From the NCBI GenBank assembly GCA_035048485.1, contig CM068593.1:1369455-1433454 (forward strand): a DNA stretch of 64,000 nucleotides. Reading direction: 5' to 3'. Shown here piece after piece: positions 34,900 through 47,155 of the stretch. Position 1 is the stretch's first letter; each line of letters opens with the position of its first letter. A program made the position numbers and the translations under genes. The DNA is from Pteria penguin. Its lineage: Eukaryota; Mollusca; Bivalvia; Pterioida; Pteriidae. Under the pieces are notes generated by a model. That model was not told the DNA's origin. It worked only from the letters and a program-made list of their open reading frames with translations, and did no database searches.

Positions 34900-36244
34900 T
34901 ATATAATCTACACCACATGATTTGTTTCGCTTCAATGATTTCACACATTTCAGTACTTCATCCTCAGAAATAGGTTCATTAATATTAGAATTTACAGTTG
35001 ACAATAAATCCATTTCTTCAAGAGACCTAACATAATCTGGAGTCACTTGTTCATTCACACTTGCACACTCGATTTTGAATTTACATTATTCCTATTGATG
35101 ATCTTCCAATACTCTTTTGGGTTTTAGACCTCAATGTGCCAAGTTTAGCTTTTACCGCAGCTCTATGTTTGCTGACTTCTTTAAAGTGTGTATATATAGT
35201 TTTTCTTTTTCATATAAATCATTTTTGAATATATCACCACCATATTTTTTATACATTCTTTTTGTTTTCCTGTAATTTTGTAGTGCCTTTTTGCAATATT
35301 TTGTGAACCATGGTTTTTTAAAGTTATATTTTCTTGCAGAATCATTGTTTTCAACTTTTTCACCAAATACTTGTTTTGCAGTTGAGACAAGAATGTTTGA
35401 AATATTATCAGTTATTTCATCGACAAAAGTCGCTGTTTACAACATCAGTACTGACAGACACTAACTTGTCAACTATAATATTTATTTTATTTATACAATC
35501 AGTTACTTCTTGACTGAACTCATATCTCAAGTCATCATGCCATTTACATACAGTCACCACCTCGTTAGTATTATATACATCATAATGTATATCATTAACC
35601 AATTCTTTATCACATTTCAATTCGACATGCGTTGTGTACATCGGATAAGATAGTGGTGAATGGTAATATACAAAAATTAGATACGAAGGTGATGAAATCA
35701 ACATAAGCTAAACAATAGTCAATAACACGTGTGTTTTTACATGTGAAACTCCCAATATTTTGATCATCACCAATTCTACCATTTAGAATAAACAAATTAC
35801 TAAGTTTACACAAGTCCAATAAATGATGCCCGTATGAATTAATTACATCGTCACATGAAATTCTGGCGGCGGATATTCTCATATTGTCTAGTAAGTGTAT
35901 ATTATTTGAAAATATATATTCATAATCATCATATTCAGATACATCAACAAAAAGTTAGAAGATCTACTATCAAAATCTCCAAGAAAAGATACATATTTAT
36001 GTTTATTTCTAGAAGATATTAGATCATTTTCAATTTTAGTGAATATATCCGGGGAAGAGCATCTAGAATTTTCTGGTTGTATATATATTGTTCCTAATAG
36101 CATACCATCGTCATGTTTAAGCAGCTCACCTTTTATAGATATACATAAAATACTGTTACATGTTGATTCAACAGGCTTTACGAATGGGTATAATTCCTGC
36201 CTAACATATATGGCTATACCACCTGATCTTCGAGATGAGACCAT
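34900..36244 (-). pseudogene. LINE endonuclease and linker fragment
   Basis: From high to low coordinates: RRSGGIAIYVRQELYPFV, then LCISIKGEL and GMLLGTIYIQPENSRCSS, and FLGDFDSRS (usual form GDFNSR). A frameshift follows, then LCKLSNLFILNGRIGDDQNI, VIDYCLAY and a degenerate SDVHN for the catalytic SDH. These are the motifs of the apurinic-type (EEP) endonuclease of LINEs. A linker with KPWFTKYCKKALQ-type sequence continues to about 35180. Further decayed sequence to 34900 ends before any RT motif. It is broken by several frameshifts and stops. Confidence 0.7.
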
Positions 36245-36249
36245 GTCTA

Positions 36250-37330
36250 TTTTTACAGACGATGTATGGAGACTAACACCATATAGAGAGTGTCATTACA
36301 GACACACGATGTATGGGACGAAAATTACATACATAGTGTCTTTATATCAGGACAATGAGATAACACTTGCAGAACGCTCACATGAGCCATTTATCTTGGA
36401 ATCCTCATTTTTTAAAGGCTAATCTCGCATGGGAATTGATACTGCGGCTCAATAAATCAAATACACTAAAAGTAACTGGTTTGATATATTTATTTTAGAA
36501 GCACTTTAAACATTTCACGAGAAAACATTGCTATAGATTTCAAAGTATAAATAATATCTCTCCCTAACATAATAGAGTATTCCATAATGGCTAGCATCAA
36601 CAGCCCAGGGTAAATGCACTAAAGGCAGATAACTCGCTACCACAACAAAGCAAATGATGTTCTTTTTTGAGTCATTGTAAATATCTTTCAATCTATATTC
36701 AGGTTTTGCAATTACAATTTCTGAATCATTGAAATACACTTTCATTATTCAAATTTCATTTTTGTCTTCCCGTCTCCTCATTAATGTTTGCTACATTATC
36801 CATAAAATGATTATTATGTATGTTGTACAGGAATATCTTTCTTCAGATCATAGATTTATGTTCCATATTTGGAATAAATATACTGCGCAACCTTATAAAA
36901 TACTGATAATTTATGTGTCATTCAATAGGCGGCATGTATTATATGTTATATCCCCTAGGACAGACAAGTGAAATAAAGTTCTTACACAAAATACAAAAGG
37001 CATGCTGACGAGTGGTGAAATACATTGTAGTTTGAAAAGCTATTAATTCTTATAGCAGTGCATGCTAAGCAAACTTTATGAATAAAATGTTACTATTCTG
37101 CATTGTTCTCCTTTTTCCATTCAATACTTAATTTGTATTGTAGAAATTATAATGGTGAGAACATTGTAAATTACTAAAATTGTTGTTAAATAATTATCAC
37201 AATGAATTGTAGTAAATATTGTGAATATACATGTATCATTAGAAAACTGTGCTTGATAGGCAGAGGCAATTAAGACATTGAAATTATGAGACAAACAATT
37301 GTACATCAAGTCTTAAAAACTGATCTGCCG
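36250..37330. repeat. Segmental duplication S2 (minisatellite remnant plus flank)
   Basis: It begins with about two 49-bp units (ACGATGTATGGAGACTAAC). It then follows S1 (9990-11030) and S3: CATGGGAATTGATACTGCGG, AGATAACTCGCTACCACAAC and AACTGTGCTTGATAGGCAGA. The LINE fragment abuts it exactly at the left, and minus-strand WD40 sequence follows on the right. Confidence 0.7.
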
Positions 37331-38470
37331 TCGAAATTTTGTGCGTACCACTTGCAACATGATCAGTTTTCGGGCCACAAACTCTCACCGAGGTCAACAA
37401 TAGTTCCCTTATCATGGCTCATGGTGACGTAGAAGACATCGACACCGGTGGTGAAGGCACAGATTTCTGTTCCAGTCTTTATTTTCCACAGTCTAATACT
37501 GCCGTCCCCTTGATCCAGACACTTCTATCTCGTTGTCGGGTGAAATAGCTACACACCAAACCCGTCATAAACACCTCATTTATCTCGGTCTCAGACTGTC
37601 ATACAAAATCTAATATTACATTCCCTAACACATTTTTGGAAAACATTATAATAATATATGCATGTATATCTGGCAACTCCCTTTTTCAGTTCTCCAATGT
37701 TTATCTTATTTTATTTATTCATCTTTTTTTTTATAATTTTGTTGACTCGTGTTTTAAACTACGAAGTAGGATGTTGACATCTAGCATCAACATTGCAATG
37801 GGCTTTTTTTTTTTGGTTTTGTTTTATACAAATTAATTTGGTATATGTAACAGAGATAAGATTGAAAAAGAAGGGGCAGAAAGTTGAAGTCTTGACCACC
37901 CTGTAAATTTACCGCTGTCTAGAGTTACTACATTGGAAATGTTGAAATATCGGACCTCATCTGTGTTACCTGATAACGCATTGATTTGCCTCTCACTTTG
38001 TATATCCAAACCGACACCATACATCTATTGTCCGCAAATAACACTACGACCTTGACCTCTTTACTGTGTGCATGAACCCCTGACCCAGATAACAGTTAGT
38101 GGCGGGATTGGGCTGTACGAAAACTCCACACGACCAAATCTCTATTACGTTACCCTGTAACAGCCTCATCACGTGGTAATATAACAATGTGATCTGGATT
38201 GGCATCCAGACGCAGCAAACCTGGATCATTTACATTATAACTAGTTTGGCCCATGTCGAATACCACAAATTCTGCATGATTGTCGAAAGTGTTTGTAAAT
38301 CCTGCTACGCAGTATTTATCATTTTGTGAAAGTTTTAAGAAATTGATATAATCGTTATTTCCTACTGGTGCATCATACTTCATTTCTTTGACGGCTTGAT
38401 TGCCTAATAAATCCCAAACAATTATAGACGTAGCATTTCCAAATCGTTCTGATCGAATACATGTAGATTA
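37331..38470 (-). pseudogene. WD40-repeat gene 3' part (NACHT/WD-repeat-like), frameshifted
   Basis: Reading down the minus strand: SIIVWDLLGNQAVKEM, NNDYINFLKLSQNDKYC, GLLRLDANPDHIVILP and DEAVTG (38.45-38.15 kb) are followed by frameshifted pieces (DLVVWSFRTAQSRH, SGSGVHAHSKEVKVV). A gap of about 300 bp comes next. The last exon-like piece has CVAISPDNEIEVSGS, a one-base shift, then GDGSIRLWKIKTGTEICAF, VDVFYVTMSHDKGTIVDLG, and after another shift RKLIMLQVVRTKFRRQ. VWDL, IRLW and the GH-less blade spacing identify WD40 repeats. The C-terminal KLIMLQVVRTK is what I recall from molluscan NACHT/WD-repeat proteins, but no NACHT domain is in the window. At least three frameshifts make it a pseudogene. 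Confidence 0.7.
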
Positions 38471-38825
38471 TATTAATAATCTTTGTTTATATAACTCACG
38501 TTATATTACCATATTTTAGGATTTATATAGCTTAGTTAACTGAATTGTATCTTGGTTTTGATTACCCCTTGATACCCTCTCATCTCTTAGTTATTTTTAG
38601 ATCAGCCTCGTTTTCAGTTCACCGTCATTGTTTTTCTTTTGCGTGGGATTCATTTGTAATCAGACAATCATCATCCATCATATTCTTATATCTAATCATC
38701 ATGTTCTCTTTTTCACGGATATAATTCATCTGACGTTGCCGCATAGTTTTATGGAAATCTTTCCACATTGTGCATTTTAACCGTTATATTATGTGCCTTT
38801 GAACTTCGAACTTTGACTTATCAAC
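38471..38825 (+). mobile_element. Likely 5' leader of the DIRS-like element
   Basis: AT-rich non-coding sequence leads into the gag start at 38826. No terminal repeat could be identified with confidence. Confidence 0.4.
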
Positions 38826-40271
38826 ATGGCTACGGGTCAACGATCTAGATCTAAAAGAAACTTATCGGTGAATACGGACGAACAATCGGAAAATCCTTCA
38901 AACTGGACTGTAGCGTGTTGGGAATTAACATTAACGTGCCGCTAAGTCACAGTGCATTAAAACGCATTTATTTGGACAATGTTGGTCACAGAAGCCTGGA
39001 GAACAGTGTGCACCGTACCGCGCTTAACAATCAAACAGATTCTGTAGAATTCATAGACTCTGTGGTTACTCAAGACTTGGATAATTTATCGTCTCCTCAG
39101 GTTTCTACTTGTAGTACTACCGCTTCAACAGCAAATATCCAGGGACCGAATGTCCGGGATCCCGATCCGTTCCGTGTCCATTCTGACTCAGAATTCCCGT
39201 TTCAACTCAACCGTCAAGTTCTAGAGCTAGTGTTTCTATGACTTACTCTGTCATCATAAGCACTCTACAGCTATGCCAGGAGGCAATTTCCACTTTAAGG
39301 GAATCCCAAAGGCCGTCGGGAGAACAACCTGCATTTAATTTAAATACAGCAATGTCTTCAAGTTCTATGGGTGTACCAGCGATCAGTATACCCACGGTAC
39401 AAATGGTTTCTCCCCAAATTCGTGCCGATATTTTGGCAGGTAAGAATGTCAATTTATTCTTTTGATACCTAATTATGTGTCACCATCAGCTAAGAAGATG
39501 AAAGAGAACGACGACCATTTAGTTAGGAATCTAACTATAGATGAATTTATTGTGGCATTCGGAAGGTACAAGAAGATCATGTGTAGCGTGCACCCAAATA
39601 GGTCTGAAGAATTATTCACATATCTTTCGCATATGATTGAAACTGCAAACATTAGGCCAGAAAGATTTTATGAATATCACCAATTATTCTCCAGTAAGTG
39701 TGCTGTTATGCTTTTGGAGCACAATATAAAATCGACTGGGCTAAAGGTGACCCAGAATTGAGATCACTTGCCTGTGCAGGTTCATCGGTCAACTCGTGTG
39801 ATAACTGTGGTTCGAATATCCATACAAAAGTCATGTGCCCACACAAAAGACGCATAGTATATCGCTCACTTCATCTCCAAGCTCAAAACAATCGCAATAA
39901 TCCTGTTGACATTCATGATCGCGATGTTAGATACCATGATGGAGAATAAATTTGCAACAATTTTAATTCTACCAGAGGTTGCAACCAATCATATTGTAAA
40001 TACTCCCACGTATGCAAATCATGCAAATCTCAAAGTCATGGTAAACTATCATGTCAAACAAATACCAGTGCAAAAACAGATTTTCACAAAAAGAAAAATG
40101 ACTCTCAAAAATCAGTCATTACTAGTAAATGACCAAATGTACCATTAACTAATATCAATATTGAAAGACTTCAAGCAGAACTGACTCATCATCCGGATCC
40201 TGAATTTGTTCAGTATCTATGTTCCTATTTAGAAAACGACTTTGACACGTTGGTCACAGATGATGAGATTA
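38826..40271 (+). pseudogene. DIRS-like gag, frameshifted
   Basis: ATG 38826 (MATGQRSRSKRNLSV) leads through several frame changes to LNTAMSSSSMGVPAISIP, LTIDEFIVAFGRYKKIM and DWAKGDPELRSLACAGSS. Two cysteine clusters follow: CDNCGSNIHTKVMC at about 39797, and CNNFNSTRGCNQSYC with SHVCKSC at about 39950-40040. This tail, with its CX3CX3H-like knuckle, is characteristic of DIRS gag proteins. An ELTHHPDPEFVQYLC segment continues to the point where a reversed Penelope tail interrupts at 40272. At least four frameshifts. Confidence 0.65.
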
Positions 40272-40453
40272 AAGAAAAAAGAGGAGTTACTGGCTCAGTT
40301 ATGTGGCAGAAGTCACCATGGAGCTATACAATACATGAATATAAATAATATACTAGAACGTATAACACATTACAAAAATATTTGATTGTAGTGCAATTAC
40401 GATACCGACTTAGGACGGTCATTTAATTTGACAAAAGCCAAACAAATGGTGTG
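40272..40453 (-). mobile_element. Penelope-like family A, 3'-tail insertion 2 (nested in DIRS)
   Basis: Reverse complement of the family A tail, from the terminal AAGAAAAAAGAGGAG to CAAACAAATGGTGTG. It splits gag from RT of the DIRS element and is therefore younger than it. Confidence 0.8.
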
Positions 40454-42334
40454 TTTAAAACTCATGAGTGCAAAACTTCTTTAACTGCCAAAAGAAATCC
40501 TAAAGTAGTTGACTTTTAAAGCTGGAATTAGAAAATGGATACGTAAAAGGCCCTTTTTCTCAACCGCCTTTTGAAACTTTTCGAGTTAGCTTATTGGGCA
40601 TAGCTACACACAAATATTCAGGCAAACAGCGTTTGATATTTGATTAATCTTCTCCTCACAATCAAGATAATCCTAGTGTTAATGACCTTATAGATAAAGA
40701 CCAGTGTTCTTTATCTTACGTGGAAATAGACAATGCCATCGAAATTATTCAACAGTTTGGGAAGAGGAGTATTATGTGTAAAACTGATATGACAGATGCA
40801 TTCAAACAAATCCCTATATCTTCCAAGCAATGGTATTTGTTTTGTTTCAAGTGGAAAAATATGTATAATCATTATGTGCGACTACCATTCGGCTGTCGGT
40901 CAAGCCCAAAATTCTTCGATTGTCTATCAAATACTATATGTTGGATTGCGAAGAACAATAATGGCATAAATAACATTCTACACTTATTAGATGATTTCTT
41001 GACAATTGACAAACCAGACGCATGTGGTGAAAGAACATTAGCTTTGTTGTGCACAATCTTTCATAGACTTAACTTACCCTTGTCACAAAAGAAACTGTTG
41101 GTTCTACATATGAACTAGAATATTTAGGAATCATTCTTAATACCGTAGACATGCAAGCTAAATTACCAACTGACAAATTAGCACGAATTTCTTCTTACAT
41201 TAGAAATATACTGCAAATGAAAAGCTGTACTAGAAAAGACCTAGAATGCTTATTAGGTCATTTGAATTTCGCCACACGGGTTATTTTACTAGGGAGATCA
41301 TTCGTGTCTTATTTGTATAAACTCATGTCTACTATCAAAGAAAGTTATCACCATGTACACTTGAATAAGGAATGTAAAGCAGACCTGAAAATGTGGCTAA
41401 AGTTTCTTGACAACTGGAATTGAATATCTATGTTCTATGATGACAAGAAAGTGTCTGCGCCAACCATGCAACTTTTTACAGATTACTCTTCTACTATTGG
41501 GTATGGGGGTTACTTTAATGGCTCATGGTTTTGTGAAAAATGGCCATTAGACTTTCCAACAATCATGGATGCTACACTCTCTATGGCTTTTCTATAGCTC
41601 TACCCTATAGTTGTAGCATGTGTTATATGGGGAAAGCAATGGAGTGGGAAACGAATTGTGTTCCATTGTGATAACCAGGCTACCGTAAATATCATTGACA
41701 AAGGTCGTTCTAAAGAACCAATTATTATAAAATTAATGAAAAGACTTACCCGGTGTGCAGCATACTACAATTTCGCAATTTTAAGTGAATATGTGCCCGG
41801 CGTTAAAAATTGTATTGCTGATAGTTTATCTCGTTTACAGATGTCAAGATTCCGACATTTGGCACCAAATGTAGACAAAAAAAGAAAACCATGCCCTCCG
41901 TTGAAGGACGTTCTTTGGATTGCGTAGTGCAGGAATTGTGGAATTATTCAATTTCTACTAGAACTGAATCTCAATAGAAAGTTGGTTTAGACGCTTATGT
42001 TAAATTTTCGTTAGTACGTGGTTTACACATTAAATGTAACTCATCCAATTTGCCTTCAATTTCAGAACAGCTTCTTATTAAATTCATTGCTCATTGTGCA
42101 GAAAATCTTCAATTAGCATATTCTACGATTAAATTATATTTGAGTGGTATTAGATATTTCTACTTAGAGTTGAATGGAATGAATCCTCTTGCAAATGATT
42201 TAGGTCAACCATTACTTCGCCTGCAAACTATTCTTACCGGTGTAAAGAAAAAAAAAAAAAACATTTTAAACAAAATGTGTTTCTTATTACTTACTGGTAT
42301 TTTTAATTCATTCACTGATCTGCTTGTTGAGTAG
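40454..42334 (+). pseudogene. DIRS-like RT, RNase H and tyrosine recombinase (N-terminal part)
   Basis: RT motifs in order: RPFFSTAF-like start, KYSGKQRLIFD, IMCKTDMTDAFKQIPIS, VRLPFGCRSSPKFFD, and the catalytic HLLDDFLTI at about 40980. Then LEYLGIILNT and LEGLLGHLNFA-like sequence (CLLGHLNFATRVI). RNase H follows with LFTDYSSTIGYGGYF, VFHCDNQATVNII and CIADSLSRLQ. From about 41990, YVKFSLVRGLHI, LAYSTIKLYLSGIRYFYLE and LLRLQTILTGVKK are the N-terminal part of the DIRS tyrosine recombinase. The catalytic R-H-R-Y half is deleted. Stops at about 40645, 41117, 41421, 41596 and 41975 inactivate it. The RT-RH-YR order separates DIRS from LTR elements. Confidence 0.85.
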
Positions 42335-42340
42335 TCCCAG

Positions 42341-42795
42341 ATCTAAAATATAAAAAGTAGAGTTTTTTTAACAATCATCTTTTTACGCAGATGTTTTATG
42401 GTGAATTGTTTTAAGTGTTTCATATTTTATCACAAAAATTCAGATCTACAAGAAAATATTATTCTGTTAATTAAATTGACTTCAAAATAATTTTTCGATA
42501 TGACTCACGAAACCCTGAAAATAAGAAGGGGCAGACCAGGTAGCAGGCAGAAGTGAGTGATTTGACCATTTAGAACAATATGGTAAAAGGGAAAAGTAAG
42601 TATGTCCTGATTGTGCAGCCATTGTGCTTGCCATTAATATGAAAACATTACTCTTTTACACATTAAATGAAGGGGGATTCACACTGGACATAACGTTTCA
42701 CGACCACATATCACTAGAAAATTAATAACCCTTAAAACTACTTCAGGCCTCTTGGATTCTTACACTCTTGAAGTAAGGTATACTATTATACCGGC
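42341..42795. other. Spacer and start of segment V2
   Basis: Unassigned to about 42600, then paralogous to 11720-11944. Confidence 0.45.
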
Positions 42796-42930
42796 CTGTA
42801 GTTTTTTTGTTGGTGATTCTATTCCTTGTGGAGTAGTCGTTATATTCTCGAATCCAAGAGCTCGTTACAGCCCAGATGAAAGTTCATGGAGTTTACAGTA
42901 TCAGCCTTCATCAGACGTATAATCCCTCCA
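42796..42930 (-). pseudogene. Decayed WD40 exon, V2
   Basis: This is the paralog of the exon at 11945-12103. It reads GGIIRLMKADTVNSMNFHLG, then stops and shifts. The acceptor AG is AA here (CTGACAACC) and the donor GT is GC. It sits on the minus strand, upstream in transcription of the WD40 remnant at 37331-38470, consistent with one former gene. Confidence 0.6.
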
Positions 42931-43088
42931 GGTTGTCAGAGAAATGTACAGAGATATATAACGGAACTAAGATGCATTTTACAGACTAATTGTATTTTGC
43001 TTTATGTCATGCTATATTGAACACAATACAATACAATACTTAAGCACCCGACATACAGGTTAAGTGTCAGTGTCATAAATTCAACCGT

Positions 43089-43655
43089 GAGGTGAAGTCC
43101 TAACATAACATTATGATAACGTCGCGTTAACCGGAGGTTTGCTTTCCTTGTTCGCTCAGCAATACTGAACACACGCGTTTGCGTTCAGGCAGATTTCAAC
43201 GTGAATTTAATTTGAGACCGCGTTGACCCGCTTGACTGTCTCGTTAACGTGCTTGAAGAGATAACCACATAATTAATCATAAATAAATAAATAAACACAA
43301 AACAAATAAATAGATAAATAAAATAATTTAAAATAAATAGATAAGATAAAATTAGAAAGTAATCATGTCAGTTTTTTTATCGTATAATCTGACGAAGTTT
43401 TTAACAAATACCATTTTGCATGCCTTCGTGGTAATTGCATTTGTTATATTGCATATGAAACCTTCAATGCGGGGTGTCATTTTAACATTACATTTAATAA
43501 AGTATTTATGGCGACATTCGAAGTAATTTAATGAGATCCATTGTACTTCCTCTATCTCTACCACTGTATAGAAAATTACAGTTATAGGCAAGTGAACGTG
43601 CGACTATACCTAGCTCATGCGGGAATAAATCACGTTAACGCCAAATCACTACTGT
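43089..43655. mobile_element. Truncated relative of the 1-kb TA-flanked TIR element
   Basis: It starts GTGAGGTGAAGTCCTAACAT and follows the 18749 element (GATAACGTCGCGTTAAC, GAGACCGCGTTGACCCGC, TTTATGGCGACATTCG), ending near AATCACGTTAACGCC. The right inverted end and the central part are lost. Confidence 0.65.
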
Positions 43656-43689
43656 TATATTTGAGATTTGTGATGGTTTTATCAACGAT

Positions 43690-43985
43690 GAGCGCTAATT
43701 AGGAGTAAGTACTTTGTAATCGAAGCTTTGGTAATGTTTTTCATGTCGTTTCCATACCTTGTTATTCTGGTTGTAGCTGTGGTCGAATTTGACACACCCG
43801 GTTTTTTCTATAAATTTGTCTCAACTGCATTTCTGTTGGTGAATAATTCAGATGTACCTATTGAGATTTGAGATAAAAAGGGGTTGCGACATACAATAAA
43901 TGCTTTTCAGTCAGAAATAAGGTGAGCACGAGTTGGAATCCCTAAACCTACCCAAAAGTATTCGGCTAATTCGAGTAGATGCCAA
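43690..43985. repeat. Segmental duplication X (first copy)
   Basis: Paralogous to 57340-57630: TTTGTAATCGAAGCTTT, GGGGTTGCGACAT, AATTCGAGTAGATG. It precedes promoter block U as in S3-T2-X-U. Confidence 0.5.
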
Positions 43986-44289
43986 TTATCGGGTTCAAAC
44001 TATTCCGCAGCAGAAATCTAGGGTTTCTAGAAATCTTTACATTTCAAATCCGACTGCTGAATCGTTTCTGCATCAACCCCTAATATCCCTTTCAAAACAT
44101 GTCTTTATATAGACACGTCACTACTCCGACTATTTCTGATTCTGTTATCATGATTGTCTAAGACATGCTGGGTCCAATTACCGATATGGGGGTATTTTTC
44201 ACGTAGAACGGTACAAAGAAAGTCAAGTGTCAAAATAGCCGTTCCATTAAAGAAATTCGTTTGTAATTATTATACACAAAAATATTATC
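43986..44289. other. Unassigned spacer
   Basis: Nothing recognised. Confidence 0.4.
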
Positions 44290-45613
44290 AGAAATTAAAT
44301 CTGGCCTTCATAGATATTGTGAAACAGTATATTCCAGAAGTGGAATTAATCAAATGTGGATCCTTAAAGATTCAAAAGAGTTGTTAGAACATCTAAAATC
44401 AAAAAGTTTTACCAAAATTCACCCCATCAAGTCTTTTGACTTTTCGACTCTGTACACAACGATCCCTCATCAGAAATTAAAAGACAGATTAGCGGAAATT
44501 ATTCAAAATGCATTTACTAGTAAAAACGGAAGCCGCAAATTCAAATATATAGTAATAGGCCACGATAAAACTTACTTTGTTAGGGAAAATTATGATTCCA
44601 AAAATAAATACACTGAAACAGCTGTCATCCAGATGTTGAACTTTCTTATCGAAAACATTTTTGTGGTGTTTGGAGGTAAGGTCTTTCAATAAATTGTCGG
44701 CATTCCAATGGGCACTAACTGTGCTCCGCTGCTGGCTGACATATTCCTTTACTCATACGAAGCTGAGTTCATTCAGTCTTTGCTTTCGCAAGGAAAAAAA
44801 CAATTGGCTCTTGGCTTCAATTTTACTTACAGATATATAGATGACTTGCTTTCAATTAATAATCCTTCATTTGCGGATTACCTTAGCATCATCTATCCAA
44901 GTGAAATGTAAGTAATGAAAGTAATAATTTTATTTCGTATCTAGATATTATGTTGACTTTCGACATTAATGGTCAATTGAACATCTCACTCTATGACAAA
45001 CGTGACGACTTCAATTTCGCTATCACAAACTTTCCTTTCATAAGTAGCAACATTCCATCATCGCCCGCATACGGCGTATTCATATCTCAGTTAATACGTT
45101 ATTCCAGAGCATGTTCAAATTACAATGACTTTGTTCTGAGGGCTAGACGACTTTCAGTTAAGCTGCTCAACCAGGGTTATATATGTGCTAGACTAGCATC
45201 GTCACTGAGGAAGTTCTACGGTCGTTACAAGACTCTTATTACTCCATATGATATCTCGTTATCCAGACTTTTAAATGATATTCTGGACTGAGACCGATTC
45301 CGACCACTTTACACAGATTTGACACCTTCTATACTAGAAGGTTACCTACTTCGACTTCTCCATATATAAATACATATGGAATTCACACGATTTGACTCTT
45401 TCTACGGGGTATATGTGACGGGTGTTGCTAGCAAGCAGGAGATGCTCACTCTCCCCGGGCACCTGATCTCACTCCATCACAGGGGTTCACATATGCTCTT
45501 CAAGTAGACATATTTTGTTATTTTCCATTTGTTTTTCATTTTCACTGATTTTGTATGTCCTATGGTTTCATGATTTTTGGACTTGTGGTTTGGATTTATC
45601 CATCATCTTTACA
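44290..45613 (+). pseudogene. Penelope-like family B reverse transcriptase copy 2 with 3' tail
   Basis: 5'-truncated at about 44290 (SGLHRYCE-like start). Motifs: NQMWILKDSKELLEHLKSK, FDFSTLYTTIPHQKL, FVVFGGKVFQ, then an in-frame TAA at 44690-44692 where an intact relative has QQIVG. IPMGTNCAPLLADIFLYSYE and the catalytic YRYIDDLLSINN follow. A short gap lies near 44910, then MLTFDINGQLNISLYDKRDD, YGVFISQLIRYSRAC and the terminal LSRLLNDILD (stop 45289-45291). The 3' UTR includes GCTAGCAAGCAGGAGATGCT (about 45427) and ends near CATCATCTTTACA (45613). It sits between X and U of the second cassette. Confidence 0.82.
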
Positions 45614-46827
45614 TGCATACGTCTCCAATGGTTCAAAGGAATCGAAAGAACTATTGCTTGATCATGTTCCACGATTCAGAAACAGACAGAGAGAGAAAGA
45701 AGGGGGGGGGGGGGGTATGTGTATGTGTGTCTAAGGTACAGAAAGAGCAAGACAGAGAGACAGGAAGAGAGAGAGAGAAAGAGAGAGGTGCAGCACTACC
45801 AGACCTAGTACGTACTATAATACAGGTTACATCTTTTCTCTGCATCTCCGTGGCGACTTTTCCCGAATAGTTGGCTCAGATATCTTTTTTTATATTCTTT
45901 TCTGCATTATTTAAATTACTATGTTTGTCAGTAAGCTGGTAAAGGCTACATACACCGAGAAATAAGTGATTCTGCATTTTTGCCCGAACAAAGGAATGCG
46001 CCATTTTAAATAAAAAAGGGGGGTGGGGGTGGCGGTCGATACGAAAACTTTCCACTAAGGTATATCAAAATAAAAGAGGGCTATTCATTATATGCACTTG
46101 TAAATATCATTTGTTGATAGCCCTGCATATCACTGAGACAATGCAACTTTAGAAATTAAAAGAAAAGAAGAAAGAAAAAAAAGTGGATGGGAGGTTTATT
46201 ACCTCTCTTTAAAACTCGTAGATAAATCTATTTGCTTCTTTATTTTGGTTTTGTTAATTTTCTCAGTCCTTCCTATGTGTGTAGGTGTGAGTATGTCTGT
46301 TAATGTGTGATTTCTTTCGATCGGAATCTAATGGGACACTGCTGAAAATCTACGGAATAATACATAGTGCTTGGCACAGCTCAAGAAGAGGTATACTATT
46401 TGTATATGCATGAGGTTTCCTCATATACACTGGAAAGAATTTTGTTGTAATCCATATATAGCATCTCGTCCCCCTTTGTTTAGATACTCTCATTGACAAG
46501 TTATCGTGTAGGTCATAGGTATTTACACAGGAGTATAGACCTGTTCCCCGGGAAATCCCCAGATCGAAAACAGATAAAGTCTGTTTTAATTCATATTGAT
46601 GTGCATCAATTCCATGGGTAAAATATCGTGTGAATTTACGTTAACCCACCAAGATTCATTTTAGCCCCGTCTTGTCTTTTCACATTTCGTTTGAAGAATA
46701 TATTCGGACGACGTGAGTTAAAATAGTAAATACTATCTTGATAATAACCACGTGAGTGGATAATACGCCCACTGAGCAAGAATGAAGAAGGACGGAATCT
46801 CAACGCAAAAGCTGGGAAAATCTTAAG
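45614..46827 (+). promoter_or_regulatory. Promoter and first-exon block U of TRIM-like copy 5
   Basis: Contains the GA-rich block (45688-45787), CAGACCTAGTACGTAC at 45798, ATTGATGTGCATCAATTCC at about 46592, TTTTAGCCCCGTCTTGTC and the donor TTAAGGTAAGACATG (GT at 46828). It is better preserved than its downstream gene, which has lost the start region. Confidence 0.55.
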
Positions 46828-47155
46828 GTAAGACATGAGGTAGATTAATATAGTTGACGTCATAAAGAGGGATTGAATGACGATTAAGCCATTTTTAAGT
46901 TGAAATCCGGAGATGTAAGAAACAACAGTAAGGGGAAAGGGCAGGAGTTGCTTAACTCATTTTCGCTGGGAAAAAAAAAAAAAAAAAAAAAGCAAAAACA
47001 AAAAAAAAAAAAAAAAAAAAAAATAAACAAAAAAAAAAAAAAGCAAATAAATAAATAAGTAAAATAAATAAATAAATAAATATAAAGGTCAACTGTTTAA
47101 TGTATTCCTTTTTTTTTTCTTCTTTTTCTTTTCCTTTACTGTTGTTTCTTCCATC
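46828..47155. other. Intron-like sequence with an A-rich low-complexity tract
   Basis: Follows the conserved donor; 46970-47090 is almost pure A with a few C/T/G bases, then T-rich. Confidence 0.5.
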
